This document shows, piece by piece, positions 7,872 through 16,330 of a DNA stretch of 64,000 nucleotides. How positions within the stretch are numbered: the stretch's first letter is position 1; every line of letters starts with the position of its first letter. A program made the position numbers and the translations under genes. The stretch is from Ectothiorhodospira sp. BSL-9. Lineage in GTDB: Bacteria; Pseudomonadota; Gammaproteobacteria; Ectothiorhodospirales; Ectothiorhodospiraceae. The notes below the pieces were generated by a model. The model was given only the letters and a program-made list of their open reading frames with translations, did no database searches and was not told where the DNA came from. The stretch covers positions 558,001-622,000 of the forward strand of contig NZ_CP011994.1 in NCBI RefSeq assembly GCF_001632845.1, given 5' to 3'.

Positions 7872-8831
7872 TCAATGCGACGGGTTGTTTTGCAGCGCCC
7901 TCACCTCGGCCAGGGGCAGGCCCGTTGTCTGAGCGATCTGCTCATCGGTGAGTATCCCGAGCTTGAGCAGGTTGATGGCTGTTTCACGGGCATTCTCCTG
8001 CCGACCCTCCTGCCGCCCCTCCTGCCGCCCCTCCTGCCGACCCTTCTGTCGCTCCTTCTCAGCCCATGTCTCAAGATTCTCCGCAAGCATCGCCTTGTCC
8101 TCCACCAAACTGTTGATCCGGTCCAGCTCCACCTCGGCCTCCAGGCGCTTGAGGTGACGCTTCAGCCAGCGGGTGATCACCTCATCCAGGCGCGCCTTCT
8201 CGGGATGCGCCTGGATACTCGCCACCAGGCGGTCCACCGCTACCTGCAGGGCCTGCAGATCCTTCGAGGCATTCTCCACACTGAAAACCCCGCTCAGGGG
8301 CGTATCACGCTGGGCCAACTCTTCATCGGTGAACCGGGATTCATTCACCAGATAATAGCGCAGGTGCGGCTGGTAGACGCGTAGAAACCCCGGCGGTTCC
8401 GGCTTGATCATCCGGTAGATGTCCTCCCGGGCTGTCCATCGCTTGGAGCCGTTGTAGAGCACCACCGGGAAGATCGGCGGCATGCCCTTCCTGGCCGTCG
8501 TCACCTGGGTCTTGATCAGGTGGTCGTAGAAGCACGCCACATAGTGCAGCATCCTGATCGGCAGGCGGTGGTCCACCGTGGACTGGAACTCCAGCAGCAG
8601 GTACACGAACACGCGCTGCCTGACGCCGTCCCAGGTCACCTCCACCGACCAGACCTTGTCCTCGAACTTTTCCTTGAACAGCGGGGTGACATAGTTCCCG
8701 CTGTGGTCCGTGAGGGTGGAGAAATCCATCATCGACGACACCTCCGGCGGCGCAAAGCCCTCCATGAGCTGCCGAACCAGCTCCGGGTAGCTGAACAGCT
8801 CCTTGTAGCCGGTGTCGTGGTGGTTGCCCAT
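7872..8831 (-). CDS. Rpn family recombination-promoting nuclease / putative transposase
   Basis: The 319-residue product belongs to the PD-(D/E)XK group often annotated as transposase (YhgA-like). The N-terminus has HHDTGYKELFSYPELVRQLM; the nuclease core includes MMDFSTLTD and FVYLLLEFQSTVD (Glu and Gln of the E-x-Q motif). The C-terminal helical part has four GRQE repeats before LGILTDEQIAQTTGLPLAEV. The start at 8831 is chosen for its GGAGG ribosome site and family N-terminus. The gene has replaced the 3' half of RAYT copy 4. Rpn proteins of E. coli promote recombination and some act against phage; the role here is unknown. Confidence 0.88.
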   Translation of the reverse strand: MGNHHDTGYKELFSYPELVRQLMEGFAPPEVSSMMDFSTLTDHSGNYVTPLFKEKFEDKVWSVEVTWDGVRQRVFVYLLLEFQSTVDHRLPIRMLHYVACFYDHLIKTQVTTARKGMPPIFPVVLYNGSKRWTAREDIYRMIKPEPPGFLRVYQPHLRYYLVNESRFTDEELAQRDTPLSGVFSVENASKDLQALQVAVDRLVASIQAHPEKARLDEVITRWLKRHLKRLEAEVELDRINSLVEDKAMLAENLETWAEKERQKGRQEGRQEGRQEGRQENARETAINLLKLGILTDEQIAQTTGLPLAEVRALQNNPSH

Positions 8832-8909
8832 GGCGCCTCCTGGTGAGAGTTGGCCCGTAGTTTGACACATGATCCCAGAGCCGAACGCCGAAAGGACACC
8901 CACATTCAC

Positions 8910-9468
8910 TGAGATCCACATAGGCCATGCAACTGAGCAGCGCCGCCTCGGTGCGCAGCGCCTGGGATTTGAAGCGGGCCTCCCAGAAGTGCCCGGTACA
9001 GCCATCCTCCCGGTTGGCCTGTCGAGCGATGGGCTCGTTCAGGCACTTCATGAACCAGCTCAGGTCCGCCAGCCGCCGCCGGTAGCACTGGGCAAATTCC
9101 GCCACTTGGGCCAGCTCAAAGCTTTCCTGCGGCGCTCCGGCCAGGTACCGCTGGACCAGCAGGGGCCCCTTGAACAGGCAGCTCCAGCGCCGCAGCACCT
9201 CGTCATCGGACCACCGCTCGGCGTGCGTCGGCTCCAGCTTGACCACCAGGTGATAATGATTGGACATGACTGCGTAGGCGGCGATGTCCACGGCGAACAG
9301 GGAGGCCAGCAGCCGGATACGGTCCTCGATCCATTGCCGGCGGTGTTCAAAGCTCTTGCCGGTGGCATGATCCTGGCCACACAGGAAGGTACGCCGCACA
9401 CAGCGCGAGACGACGTGGTAGTAAGGGGTGTCGGTCACCGATATCTGCTGGCAACGGGGGCGTGGCAT
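8910..9468 (-). pseudogene. RAYT transposase copy 4, 3'-truncated
   Basis: Residues 1 to about 185 of the RAYT are kept, through MAYVDL with HUH His71/His73 and Tyr183. Homology ends abruptly at 8910, where the upstream flank of the rpn gene begins. The frame runs on through the rpn region in another phase, giving a chance 375-codon ORF. The 5' flank and divergent brnT copy are the same as in copies A and B. Confidence 0.88.
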
Positions 9469-9607
9469 GTGTCCCTCCTGGACGATGGTTCACCGGCCAG
9501 ATCCATGGGCCGTGGAACAACAGCCTACCGCGAGGTAAGAGGCCAGGCCAAGGCCGGGAACCGCCATTGCGTTTGCCGGAGGTAGGCCAATGAACTACTC
9601 TTGACCC

Positions 9608-9862
9608 ATGGATTTCGAATGGGATGAGGTCAAAAGCGAAGCATGCTTTTCCGGGCGGGGCTTTGATTTTGCCTACGTCGCCAGAGCCTTCTACGACCCA
9701 GACCGCGTAATTCAGGAGGATGCCCGCCATAGTTATGGTGAAGAGCGTTATCAACTGTTGGGCAAGATCGAACAGCGCGTGTTCGTGGTGATCTACACGC
9801 CCAGGCGTGGGCCATCCGCATCATCTCGGCACGCAAAGCCAACCAACGTGAGGTTAATCGCT
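9608..9862 (+). pseudogene. BrnT toxin copy C, frameshifted
   Basis: Same sequence as copy A, including the one-base loss (CGTGGGCCAT near 9811) that fuses the toxin frame to the antitoxin frame. A shared identical lesion means A and C descend from one already damaged copy. Confidence 0.85.
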
Positions 9863-10198
9863 ATGAAAACAGTGCGCGTGAGGATTGATCCGGCAGTCCC
9901 GGAATCACTGACCTCCGGACGTATTGACACTGCCCGGGTGGATGCCACCACCGAAGCCGATATTGCCAGGCAAGCGGCCGCTGATGAAGCAGCTGCCATG
10001 CAGGACGCGGCCAAGTTCGTACGCCGCGTTCGCAAACGTCTAGGTTTGAGCCAGGCCGAGTTCTCAAAAAAAATTGACGTACCCTTGGAGAGCATTCGCA
10101 ACTGGGAGCAAGGCAAACGCTGCCCCACGGGCGCTGCCAAATCGCTGCTCAAGGTGCTGGATAAAGCCCCTGAAGCAGCGCTCGCCGCACTGCACTGA
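9863..10198 (+). CDS. XRE-like HTH antitoxin (copy C)
   Basis: Third identical copy of the 111-residue HTH protein, with its own ATG and GAGGT ribosome site. It lacks an intact neighbouring toxin but could cross-neutralise the toxin from copy B. Confidence 0.8.
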   Translation: MKTVRVRIDPAVPESLTSGRIDTARVDATTEADIARQAAADEAAAMQDAAKFVRRVRKRLGLSQAEFSKKIDVPLESIRNWEQGKRCPTGAAKSLLKVLDKAPEAALAALH

Positions 10199-10314
10199 CG
10201 ATGCGCAGCCACGCAGACACGCAGACAAGGCGGACAGACAGACAAGGGAGGCAAGGGACAGGCACTCCTGACCATCCCGCCATGGCCAAGCCCCATCTCG
10301 TGGAGGCACTCACC

Positions 10315-10581
10315 ATGTCGCTGGCTCAGGAATGGATGGATCGGGGAGAAGCCAAGGGAATCCAAAAATGCATTCAGAAGGGAATCCAGAAGGGCGTCCA
10401 TCAGGGCGAGGCCCAGATGCTCGTGTGGCTGCTGGAACAAAAGTTTGGTCAGCAGGCACTCAAGGCCTATCGGCAGTCCATCGAAACGGCAGACGCACAC
10501 CAGATCAAGACCTGGTCTGCCCGACTGCTCAGCGTCGACAGCATTGAGGACGTCTTCAAGGACGATTTCCCCGTGCAGTGA
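10315..10581 (+). CDS. Orphan C-terminal domain of an Rpn-family protein (copy C)
   Basis: Identical to the 88-residue ORF at 4772, including the GTGGAGG ribosome site, the IQKG repeat and the terminal LLSVDSIEDVF domain. It follows the HTH gene and precedes a REPIN, in the same order as copy A. Confidence 0.6.
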   Translation: MSLAQEWMDRGEAKGIQKCIQKGIQKGVHQGEAQMLVWLLEQKFGQQALKAYRQSIETADAHQIKTWSARLLSVDSIEDVFKDDFPVQ

Positions 10582-10621
10582 GAGACTGGGTGTAAAGAAG
10601 ACAGTGAACCAGCCTGCCCCC

Positions 10622-10713
10622 GTGGGAGCTGGCCTTGCCGGCGATGCGCTGCGCCAGCAGTGCCCGGGCCAGGCCATGTGCCCGCCGCCTTCGCGGGCGA
10701 GGCCCGCTCCCAC
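10622..10713. repeat. REPIN, copy 2
   Basis: A 92-bp inverted REP doublet, the same as at 5079-5170. The following 150 bases are shared with 18753-18904. Confidence 0.88.
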
Positions 10714-10898
10714 AAGGCACTGGTCAACGAACCAGGCGGGTGCCGCGCCAAAGGGATGTGGGGCATCCACTGAGCCAGCAACACCCTGCCCCGACCGATC
10801 TGAATCCATCTCCCACCAGCCAAACAACCGCCCGTTGACGCCTCGACGGTCTTGTATTAATTTACAGCTTCCCGCGACCCGACAGGACGGGCACCCCC

Positions 10899-11096
10899 AT
10901 GACCCTGCCCCGCTCGACCCTCGTCTGCCTGGACGAGACGCCCTGGTTCCACGTGATCTCGCGCTGGGTACGTCGCGCCCTTCTCTGCGCTCAGGATCAC
11001 TTCACCGGCAACCGCGACGCGCATCGTCGCGGCAGGATTGAGGACTGCATCCTGGAACGGGCCTCGGTGTTTGCCATTGAGGGAAAGGCCACATGA
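10899..11096 (+). pseudogene. N-terminal fragment of a second RAYT type, coupled to rpn
   Basis: The 65 codons resemble the first 55 or so residues of a RAYT (LDETPWFHVISRWVRRALLC, then DAHRRGRIED), a different sequence from the island's main RAYT. The HUH and Tyr regions are gone. The stop codon overlaps the ATG of the following rpn gene (ATGA), so translation of the fragment could feed into rpn. An identical copy lies at 18938-19135. Confidence 0.75.
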
Positions 11097-12006
11097 GCCA
11101 GTTGCTCGACCCCACGAATGATTATGTCTTCAAGCGCCTGTTGACCACCGCCCCGGATCTGCTGGTGGCCCTGATCAATGATCTGCGCCCCGACCTGCCA
11201 AACATCACTTCTGCAGAGGTACTCAACCCCAGCATCGAACCCAGTGAACTCACCGGCAAGTACATCATCCTTGATGTGCTGGCCCGCGATGGGCAAGGCC
11301 ACTGCTACAATGTGGAGATACAGGTGCGCCGCTATGGGGCCTGGCACAAGCGGGGATTGTTCTATCTGGCTCGCACACTGGGCAACCAACTGGGCGCGGG
11401 CGAGGACTATGAGCAATTGCGCGCCTCGGTGGGCTTGCATCTGCTGGACTTCGATCTATTCACCCACACGGAGGCAGAGCGCCGGCAGGCCGTGTGGCGC
11501 TTTGAGATGCGCGATGAAACCCAGCCCGAGGTCACGCTGGGGAACATCCTGCAGATGAACCTGATCGAACTGAAAAAGGCCGACATCCTGTGCCTGCCGC
11601 CCGGGCCGTTGTCGGACTGGATCACCTTCTTCAAGCACTGGCGAGAGGAATTGACCATGGCCAAGATCGCCCACGAGCCGGTCCAGCAGGCGGTGAGCCG
11701 CCTCAAGGAATTGAGCGCTGACGAGGAAGCCCGCCGCCTGGCCTTCGTGCGCGAGCGCGCCCTGAGGGACGAGGTGTCGCTGCTGAATGATGCCAAGCGG
11801 GAAGGGCGTGAAGAAGGGCGTGAGGAAGGGCGCGAGGAAGGGCGTCATGAGGGCTTTGAAGGATTGCTGCGCGCCCAACTGGTGTTCAATTCGGTGAACT
11901 TCCCGGTTGGGTGGATGAGCGCTTATCAACGGCATCCGATGAACAATTGAATTCCTGGGGCACCCGGCTGCTGACGGCCAACAGCCTGAACGAGCTATTC
12001 GGGTAG
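11093..12006 (+). pseudogene. Rpn-family PD-(D/E)XK nuclease, frameshifted copy
   Basis: It carries the full Rpn sequence (LLDPTNDYVFKRLL, nuclease core LDVLARDGQGHCYNVEIQ). One base is missing near 11889 (TTCAATTCGG against TTCAAGTTCGG in the intact copy at 19132), so the C-terminal domain is read out of frame and the ORF stops at 11950. The EGRE repeat is eight residues longer than in the other copy. An internal ATG at 11657 with GAGAGGA upstream could start a shorter product, but that too would be shifted. Confidence 0.85.
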
Positions 12007-12244
12007 CACAGGAAAGGGACAGGCACTCCCGACCCTCCCGACCACTCCTGACCATTCCACTCAGCCTTTCGCCCCCTACCGCTTATGTTCAACGCCCACC
12101 TGCCCCGTTGACCGCCATTTCCTCGCCTGGGAATCGCCCTCCGGCCTCGGGTTGTCCCGACATCGTCCTCAAAGCATGAACGGCACCCACAAGCCAGCCT
12201 CGGCACAGCACCGCAGCCTGGTGGAAACCGTCCAGCAAAGCCCC
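12007..12244. repeat. GACAGGCACTC motif and RAYT 3'-flank block before RAYT copy 5
   Basis: AAAGGGACAGGCACTCCCGA near 12013 is followed by the roughly 200-base RAYT flank block. No gene was seen. Confidence 0.8.
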
Positions 12245-13198
12245 TCAGGCCGCTGATCGTCGTCGCTGCTGACGATACACTGCCTCAAACCGGGTGCTCT
12301 GGTTCATCCACTGATCCGGGGTGATGCCCAGTCGCTGCAGGATGGGCGGCTGCGTGCTGGCAATGGCGCCCTTTTTCCTTGGGTCGATGGCCCGCCCGGT
12401 GTAGTCCACCAGGGCCAGGTAATCCTCGAAGGCGAACGGAATGCCGGTCTGCTCCGCCTGCACGCACGCGCCCTCGAAATGCAGCAGCGGTTTCACCTTG
12501 CCGTCGAACCGCAGCAGGGCGTCCAGCTGCATCTGCTCGCGCACGGCCCTAGCCAGGTTGAACCGGGGCGTAATCCGTTCCCGGATGCTGGTGTGCTCCG
12601 AGTCCTCCGGAGTGGCCGCCATCCCGGCGCGCACCGGGTTGAGATCCACATAGGCCATGCAACTGAGCAGCGCCGCCTCGGTGCGCAGCGCCTGGGACTT
12701 GAAGCGCGCTTCCCAGAAATGCCCGGTGCAGCCATCCTCCCGGTTGGCCTGGCGGGCAATGGGCTCGTTCAGGCACTTCATGAACCAGCTCAGGTCCGCC
12801 AGCCGCCGCCGGTAGCACTGGGCAAATTCCGCCACCTGGGCCAGCTCAAAGCTTTCCTGTGGGTCTCCGGCCAGATACCGCTGGACCAGCAGCGGCCCCT
12901 TGAACAGGCAGCTCCAGCGCCGCAGCACCTCGTCATCAGTCCACCGCTCGGCGTGCGTCGGCTCCAGCTTGACCACCAGATGATAATGGTTGGACATGAC
13001 CGCGTAGGCGGCGATGTCCACGGCGAACAGGGAGGCCAGCAGCCGGATACGGTCCTCGATCCATTGCCGGCGGTGTTCATAGCTCTTGCCGGTGGAGTGA
13101 TCCTGCCCACACAGGAAGGTACGCCGCACACAGCGCGAGACGACGTGGTAGTAAGGAGTGTCGGTGACCGATATCTGCTGGCAACGGGGGCGTGGCAT
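12245..13198 (-). CDS. REP-associated tyrosine transposase (RAYT) copy 5, full length
   Basis: The 317 residues carry intact HUH (His71, His73) and Tyr183. Its 3' part matches RAYT copy 1 closely (LARAVREQM, ATPEDSEH). The 5' flank differs from copies 2-4: after GTCCCTCCTGGACG it runs into GTTTTTTCCCGG and then the vapC end. The same alternative flank occurs at RAYT copy 7, so two flank types exist. Confidence 0.93.
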   Translation of the reverse strand: MPRPRCQQISVTDTPYYHVVSRCVRRTFLCGQDHSTGKSYEHRRQWIEDRIRLLASLFAVDIAAYAVMSNHYHLVVKLEPTHAERWTDDEVLRRWSCLFKGPLLVQRYLAGDPQESFELAQVAEFAQCYRRRLADLSWFMKCLNEPIARQANREDGCTGHFWEARFKSQALRTEAALLSCMAYVDLNPVRAGMAATPEDSEHTSIRERITPRFNLARAVREQMQLDALLRFDGKVKPLLHFEGACVQAEQTGIPFAFEDYLALVDYTGRAIDPRKKGAIASTQPPILQRLGITPDQWMNQSTRFEAVYRQQRRRSAA

Positions 13199-13244
13199 GT
13201 GTCCCTCCTGGACGGTTTTTTCCCGGTCGAATCATGGCCAATGC

Positions 13245-13634
13245 TCAACGCACCAATAGTCCTTCCAATTCCTGATAACACTTAAACTTCGAATCAGCAG
13301 ACAACAGATGCGCCTGATGCACCAAAGCAGTCGCGATGATGATGCGATCCTGCGGATCGCTATGATGTTCGGGCAGGGTGACGGCACGCTCCGCAATCGC
13401 TGGTGTAATGGGCAATAGCCCAATCTCAGAGGCGTCGAGGGCTTGCTCAAACCACTGCTCTAGCGGCAAACCCAGGTTAATTCGGTTATGCTCGACCAAC
13501 CAGGCCACTTCGAAAAGGCTGATAGCGCTAACGCCTATACTCGTGTCTGTTTCGATCGCATCACGCCACACCGGGTTTAGCCGCTGATCATTTGCCATCC
13601 ACCAGAGCCAGACGTGCGTATCCAGCACTTGCAT
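13245..13634 (-). CDS. vapC: PIN-domain toxin, VapC family
   Basis: The roughly 129-residue PIN protein has the expected acidic residues: Asp in MQVLDTHVWLWW, Glu in SAISLFEVAWL, and Asp in HHSDPQDRIIIATAL. VapC toxins are Mg-dependent RNases, often cutting tRNA or rRNA. The ATG at 13634 overlaps the stop of the upstream antitoxin gene (TGATG); an in-frame TTG lies just before. It is inserted between RAYT copies 5 and 6. Confidence 0.88.
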   Translation of the reverse strand: MQVLDTHVWLWWMANDQRLNPVWRDAIETDTSIGVSAISLFEVAWLVEHNRINLGLPLEQWFEQALDASEIGLLPITPAIAERAVTLPEHHSDPQDRIIIATALVHQAHLLSADSKFKCYQELEGLLVR

Positions 13635-13873
13635 CAATTTAAATTCCAGCTGGAATCCGGCACGGTGTCGATGACGTCACCCTTGAAAATGATAGGAGGC
13701 ACCTTGGCCGGGCGCCGCCGGGGCGATGAGGTTTGAGCCTTCCCTGCCTGAACATTCTCGGGTGGATCCTCCATCAATACGATCACCTTCACGTGGCGAT
13801 TTTTCAGCTTCTCAAACTGCGGAATACGGATGAACTCGCTTTTGATATCCGTCTCGAACTCTACCGCGTACAT
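13634..13873 (-). CDS. VapB-like antitoxin of the PIN toxin
   Basis: The 79-residue product begins MYAVEFETDIKSEFIRIPQF, the pattern of small antitoxins preceding PIN toxins, and ends in a basic and then acidic tail. The ATG at 13873 has a clean GGAGGT ribosome site. It is coupled to vapC by a 1-base overlap. A longer upstream reading exists but has no support. Confidence 0.78.
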   Translation of the reverse strand: MYAVEFETDIKSEFIRIPQFEKLKNRHVKVIVLMEDPPENVQAGKAQTSSPRRRPAKVPPIIFKGDVIDTVPDSSWNLN

Positions 13874-13967
13874 ATGGCACCTCCAGCAAGCAAGGGATAA
13901 CCAACCCCCACGAGGATAGCACGACCACCTGCCCCGGGACCGCGTATGCAACCAGGCGAAAACAGCA

Positions 13968-14571
13968 GAATGGGCGACTGCGCGTTGGCAATGGCACCCT
14001 TCTTCCTAGGGTCGATGGCCCGCCCGGTGTAGTCCACCAGGGCCAGGTAATCCTCGAAGGCGAACTGAATGCCGGTCTGCTCGGCCTGCACGCAGCCCCC
14101 CCTCAAAATGCAGCAGCGGTTTCACCTTGCCGTCGAACCGCAGCAGGGCATCCATCTGCATCTGCTCGCGCACGGCCTGAGCCAGGTTGAACCGGGGCGT
14201 GATCCGTCCCTGGATGCTGGTGTGCTGCGATTCCTCCGGGGTGGCCGCCATCCCGGCCCGCACCGGGTTGAGATCCACATAGGCCATGCAACTGAGCAGC
14301 GCCGCAGCACCTCGTCATCAGTCCACCGCTCGGCGTGCGTCGGCTCCAGTTTGATCACCAGGTGGTAATGGTTGGACATGACCGCGTAGGCGGCGATGTC
14401 CACGGCGAACAGGGATGCCAGCAGCCGGATCCGATCTTCGATCCATTGCCGGCGGTGTTCATAGCTCTTGCCAGTGGCATGATCCTGTCCACACAGGAAG
14501 GTACGCCGCACACAGCGCGAGACGACGTGGTAGTAAGGGGTGTCGGTCACCGATATCTGCTGGCAACGGGG
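13968..14571 (-). pseudogene. RAYT transposase copy 6, internally deleted
   Basis: Three lesions are visible: the start codon and first residues are replaced by a GACAGGCACT repeat at 14571; a deletion near 14305 removes residues about 94-176 and breaks the frame; and the 3' end stops at about 13968 in unrelated sequence upstream of vapB. HUH (NHYHLVI) and AYVDLNPVRAG both persist, in different frames. Confidence 0.85.
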
Positions 14572-14714
14572 AGGCAAGGGACAGGCACTTTTGACCATTT
14601 CGGTCGGTTGTTCGCCCCCTACCGATGATGTCAACGACCACCCTCCCCCATTTCCCGGTCTTGAACCGCTCGCTGTCAGCACCCGATTTCCCCCGATCTC
14701 TTCCCCGACACCTG
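14572..14714. repeat. Variant GACAGGCACTT repeat block
   Basis: AAGGGACAGGCACTTTTGACC is followed by a diverged form of the RAYT 3' flank (CGCCCCCTACCGATGATGTC). No gene was seen. Confidence 0.65.
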
Positions 14715-14943
14715 AACGGCGCCCAGGGGCCATCCTCGGCACATCACCGCAGCATGGGGAGTCGTTCGGGGAAGCCCGTCAGGCCGCTGATCGTCGTCGC
14801 TGATGCCGGCAAACGGTCTCAAACCGAGTGCTCTGAACCAGCCATTGCTCCGGGTTGAGTCCCAGCCGCTGCAGGATCGGAGGCAGTGTGCTGGCAATGG
14901 CACCCTTCTTTTTCGGATCAATGGCCCGCCCGGTGTAGTCCAT
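14715..14943 (-). pseudogene. Diverged RAYT C-terminal remnant
   Basis: The reverse strand matches the last 50 or so residues of the RAYT and its 3' flank, with more substitutions than the other copies. It ends abruptly at 14943 just upstream of hicA. It appears to be an older relic. Confidence 0.7.
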
Positions 14944-14978
14944 TGCCGAGTGATATCACTCCAAGCTATCATGGCAGG

Positions 14979-15236
14979 ATGAAAACCAAGCACCGCAAGA
15001 CCCTGGCGGCTGTCTACCGCCATCCCACAGCCAGCGGGATCGTGTTTGCGGAGATTGAGGCGCTTGTGGTTGCCCTAGGCGGCGAGGTGCGCGAAGGCGA
15101 TGGGTCACGCGTTGCCTTCGAGTTGGGCGACGGCGGCCGCCTCTACCTGCACCGACCGCACCCCGGCAAGGAGGCAAAAAAATATCAGGTCGAGGACGTG
15201 CGCGCCTGGCTGGACGAGAGAGGAATCAAGCCATGA
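14979..15236 (+). CDS. hicA: HicA toxin (mRNA interferase)
   Basis: The 85-residue HicA-like double-stranded-RNA-binding fold protein has MKTKHRKTLAAVYRHPTASG, GGEVREGDGSRVAFELGDGG (slot usually occupied by the active Gly-Ser/His) and LHRPHPGKEAKKYQVEDVR. The ATG at 14979 follows a GGCAGG site. It overlaps hicB by 4 bases (ATGA). HicA cleaves mRNA and tmRNA. Confidence 0.88.
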   Translation: MKTKHRKTLAAVYRHPTASGIVFAEIEALVVALGGEVREGDGSRVAFELGDGGRLYLHRPHPGKEAKKYQVEDVRAWLDERGIKP

Positions 15237-15586
15237 CCAATGTGCTCAAGTATCAGGGCTACACCGCCCGCATCGAGTTCGACGCCGAGGACGAGGTGTT
15301 CGTCGGCCATGTGCTCGGGATCGCCGACCGGATCAGCTTCCACGGCGAGAGTGTCGCCGAGCTGACCGATGCCTTCCATGTGGCCGTCGATCACTACCTG
15401 GAGGATTGCCGCGCTGCCGGTCGCGAACCGCTCAAGCCGGCATCCGGCCGTGTGCTGCTGCGCATTCCACCCGAAGTGCATGCTGCGGCCAGCATCGCCG
15501 CACAGGCATCCGGCAAAAGCCTGAACCAGTGGGCCGCCGATGCCATCGCCCGCGCCGCCGAGACCGGATCACACCCAAGCCACTGA
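15233..15586 (+). CDS. hicB: HicB antitoxin
   Basis: The 117-residue product has the partly degraded RNase-H-like fold seen in HicB (YQGYTARIEFDAEDEVFVG, then DRISFHGESVAEL) and a C-terminal ribbon-helix-helix region (LLRIPPEVHAAASIAAQASG, then SLNQWAADAI). It sits directly downstream of hicA with a 4-base overlap, and also represses the operon in known systems. Confidence 0.92.
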   Translation: MTNVLKYQGYTARIEFDAEDEVFVGHVLGIADRISFHGESVAELTDAFHVAVDHYLEDCRAAGREPLKPASGRVLLRIPPEVHAAASIAAQASGKSLNQWAADAIARAAETGSHPSH

Positions 15587-15706
15587 TGCGCACCGAATGA
15601 CAGAGCTGGCTCGAGAAACAGGGCTTTCCTAAGGGTAGTAAGTGGGTAGTAAGGGGCTTGAGCAGTTCACTTGAAACCTTCTCATAGCTTATCTATGCTT
15701 TCCAAT

Positions 15707-16330
15707 ATGAAAAGATTGGTAAGCATCGGCGAGGCCGCCAAGGCGCTGGGCGTGTCCATTACGACCCTGCGCCGCTGGGAAGCATCGGGGAGGTTGGTGC
15801 CTGAGCACACAGCGGGCGGCCATCGCCGTTACGACCTGGCGAAACTCCGGCCCGAGATGTTCCGGGCCGAGGAAGATGCAGGGCGGCGCACCGTGGCCTA
15901 TGCTCGCGTGTCCAGCCATGATCAGAAGGAGGATCTGGAGCGGCAGAAACAGGTGCTGGAACTTTACTGCGCTCAGCAGGGATGGACGTTCGAGTTGATT
16001 TCCGACCTTGGTTCAGGGATGAACTATCACAAGAAAGGTTTGAAGCGACTGCTTGATGCCATCATCGATGGGGAAGTCGGGCGACTGGTGATCACCCATA
16101 AGGATCGGCTTTTGCGCTTCGGGGCCGAGTTGGTCTTTGCCATCTGCGAAGCCCGGGAGGTCGAGGTGGTGATTCTCAACCAGGGTGAAGATGCGACCTT
16201 TGAAGAGGACCTGGCGAAGGATGTGCTGGAGATCATCACCGTGTTCAGCGCCCGACTCTACGGCAGCCGCTCGCGCAAGAACCAGAGGCTGCTGGACGGC
16301 GTGAAGAAGGCCGTGGAGGACGCGACATGA
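15707..16330 (+). CDS. tnpA: IS607 serine recombinase TnpA
   Basis: The product is about 207 residues. The N-terminal MerR-like helix-turn-helix (SIGEAAKALGVSITTLRRWE) is followed by a serine recombinase domain with YARVSSHDQKEDLERQ (catalytic Ser about residue 69), DLGSGMNYHKKGL and HKDRLLRFG. This HTH-first order is diagnostic of IS607 TnpA. The ATG at 15707 is chosen because MKRLVSIGEAA is the family N-terminus; in-frame starts at 15671 (TTG) and 15695 also exist, none with a good ribosome site. The 3' end overlaps tnpB by 4 bases. Confidence 0.88.
   Translation: MKRLVSIGEAAKALGVSITTLRRWEASGRLVPEHTAGGHRRYDLAKLRPEMFRAEEDAGRRTVAYARVSSHDQKEDLERQKQVLELYCAQQGWTFELISDLGSGMNYHKKGLKRLLDAIIDGEVGRLVITHKDRLLRFGAELVFAICEAREVEVVILNQGEDATFEEDLAKDVLEIITVFSARLYGSRSRKNQRLLDGVKKAVEDAT

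Noticed and set aside
8341-9468. 375-codon RAYT-like ORF
   Set aside because: After MAYVDL it reads the rpn gene in the wrong frame.
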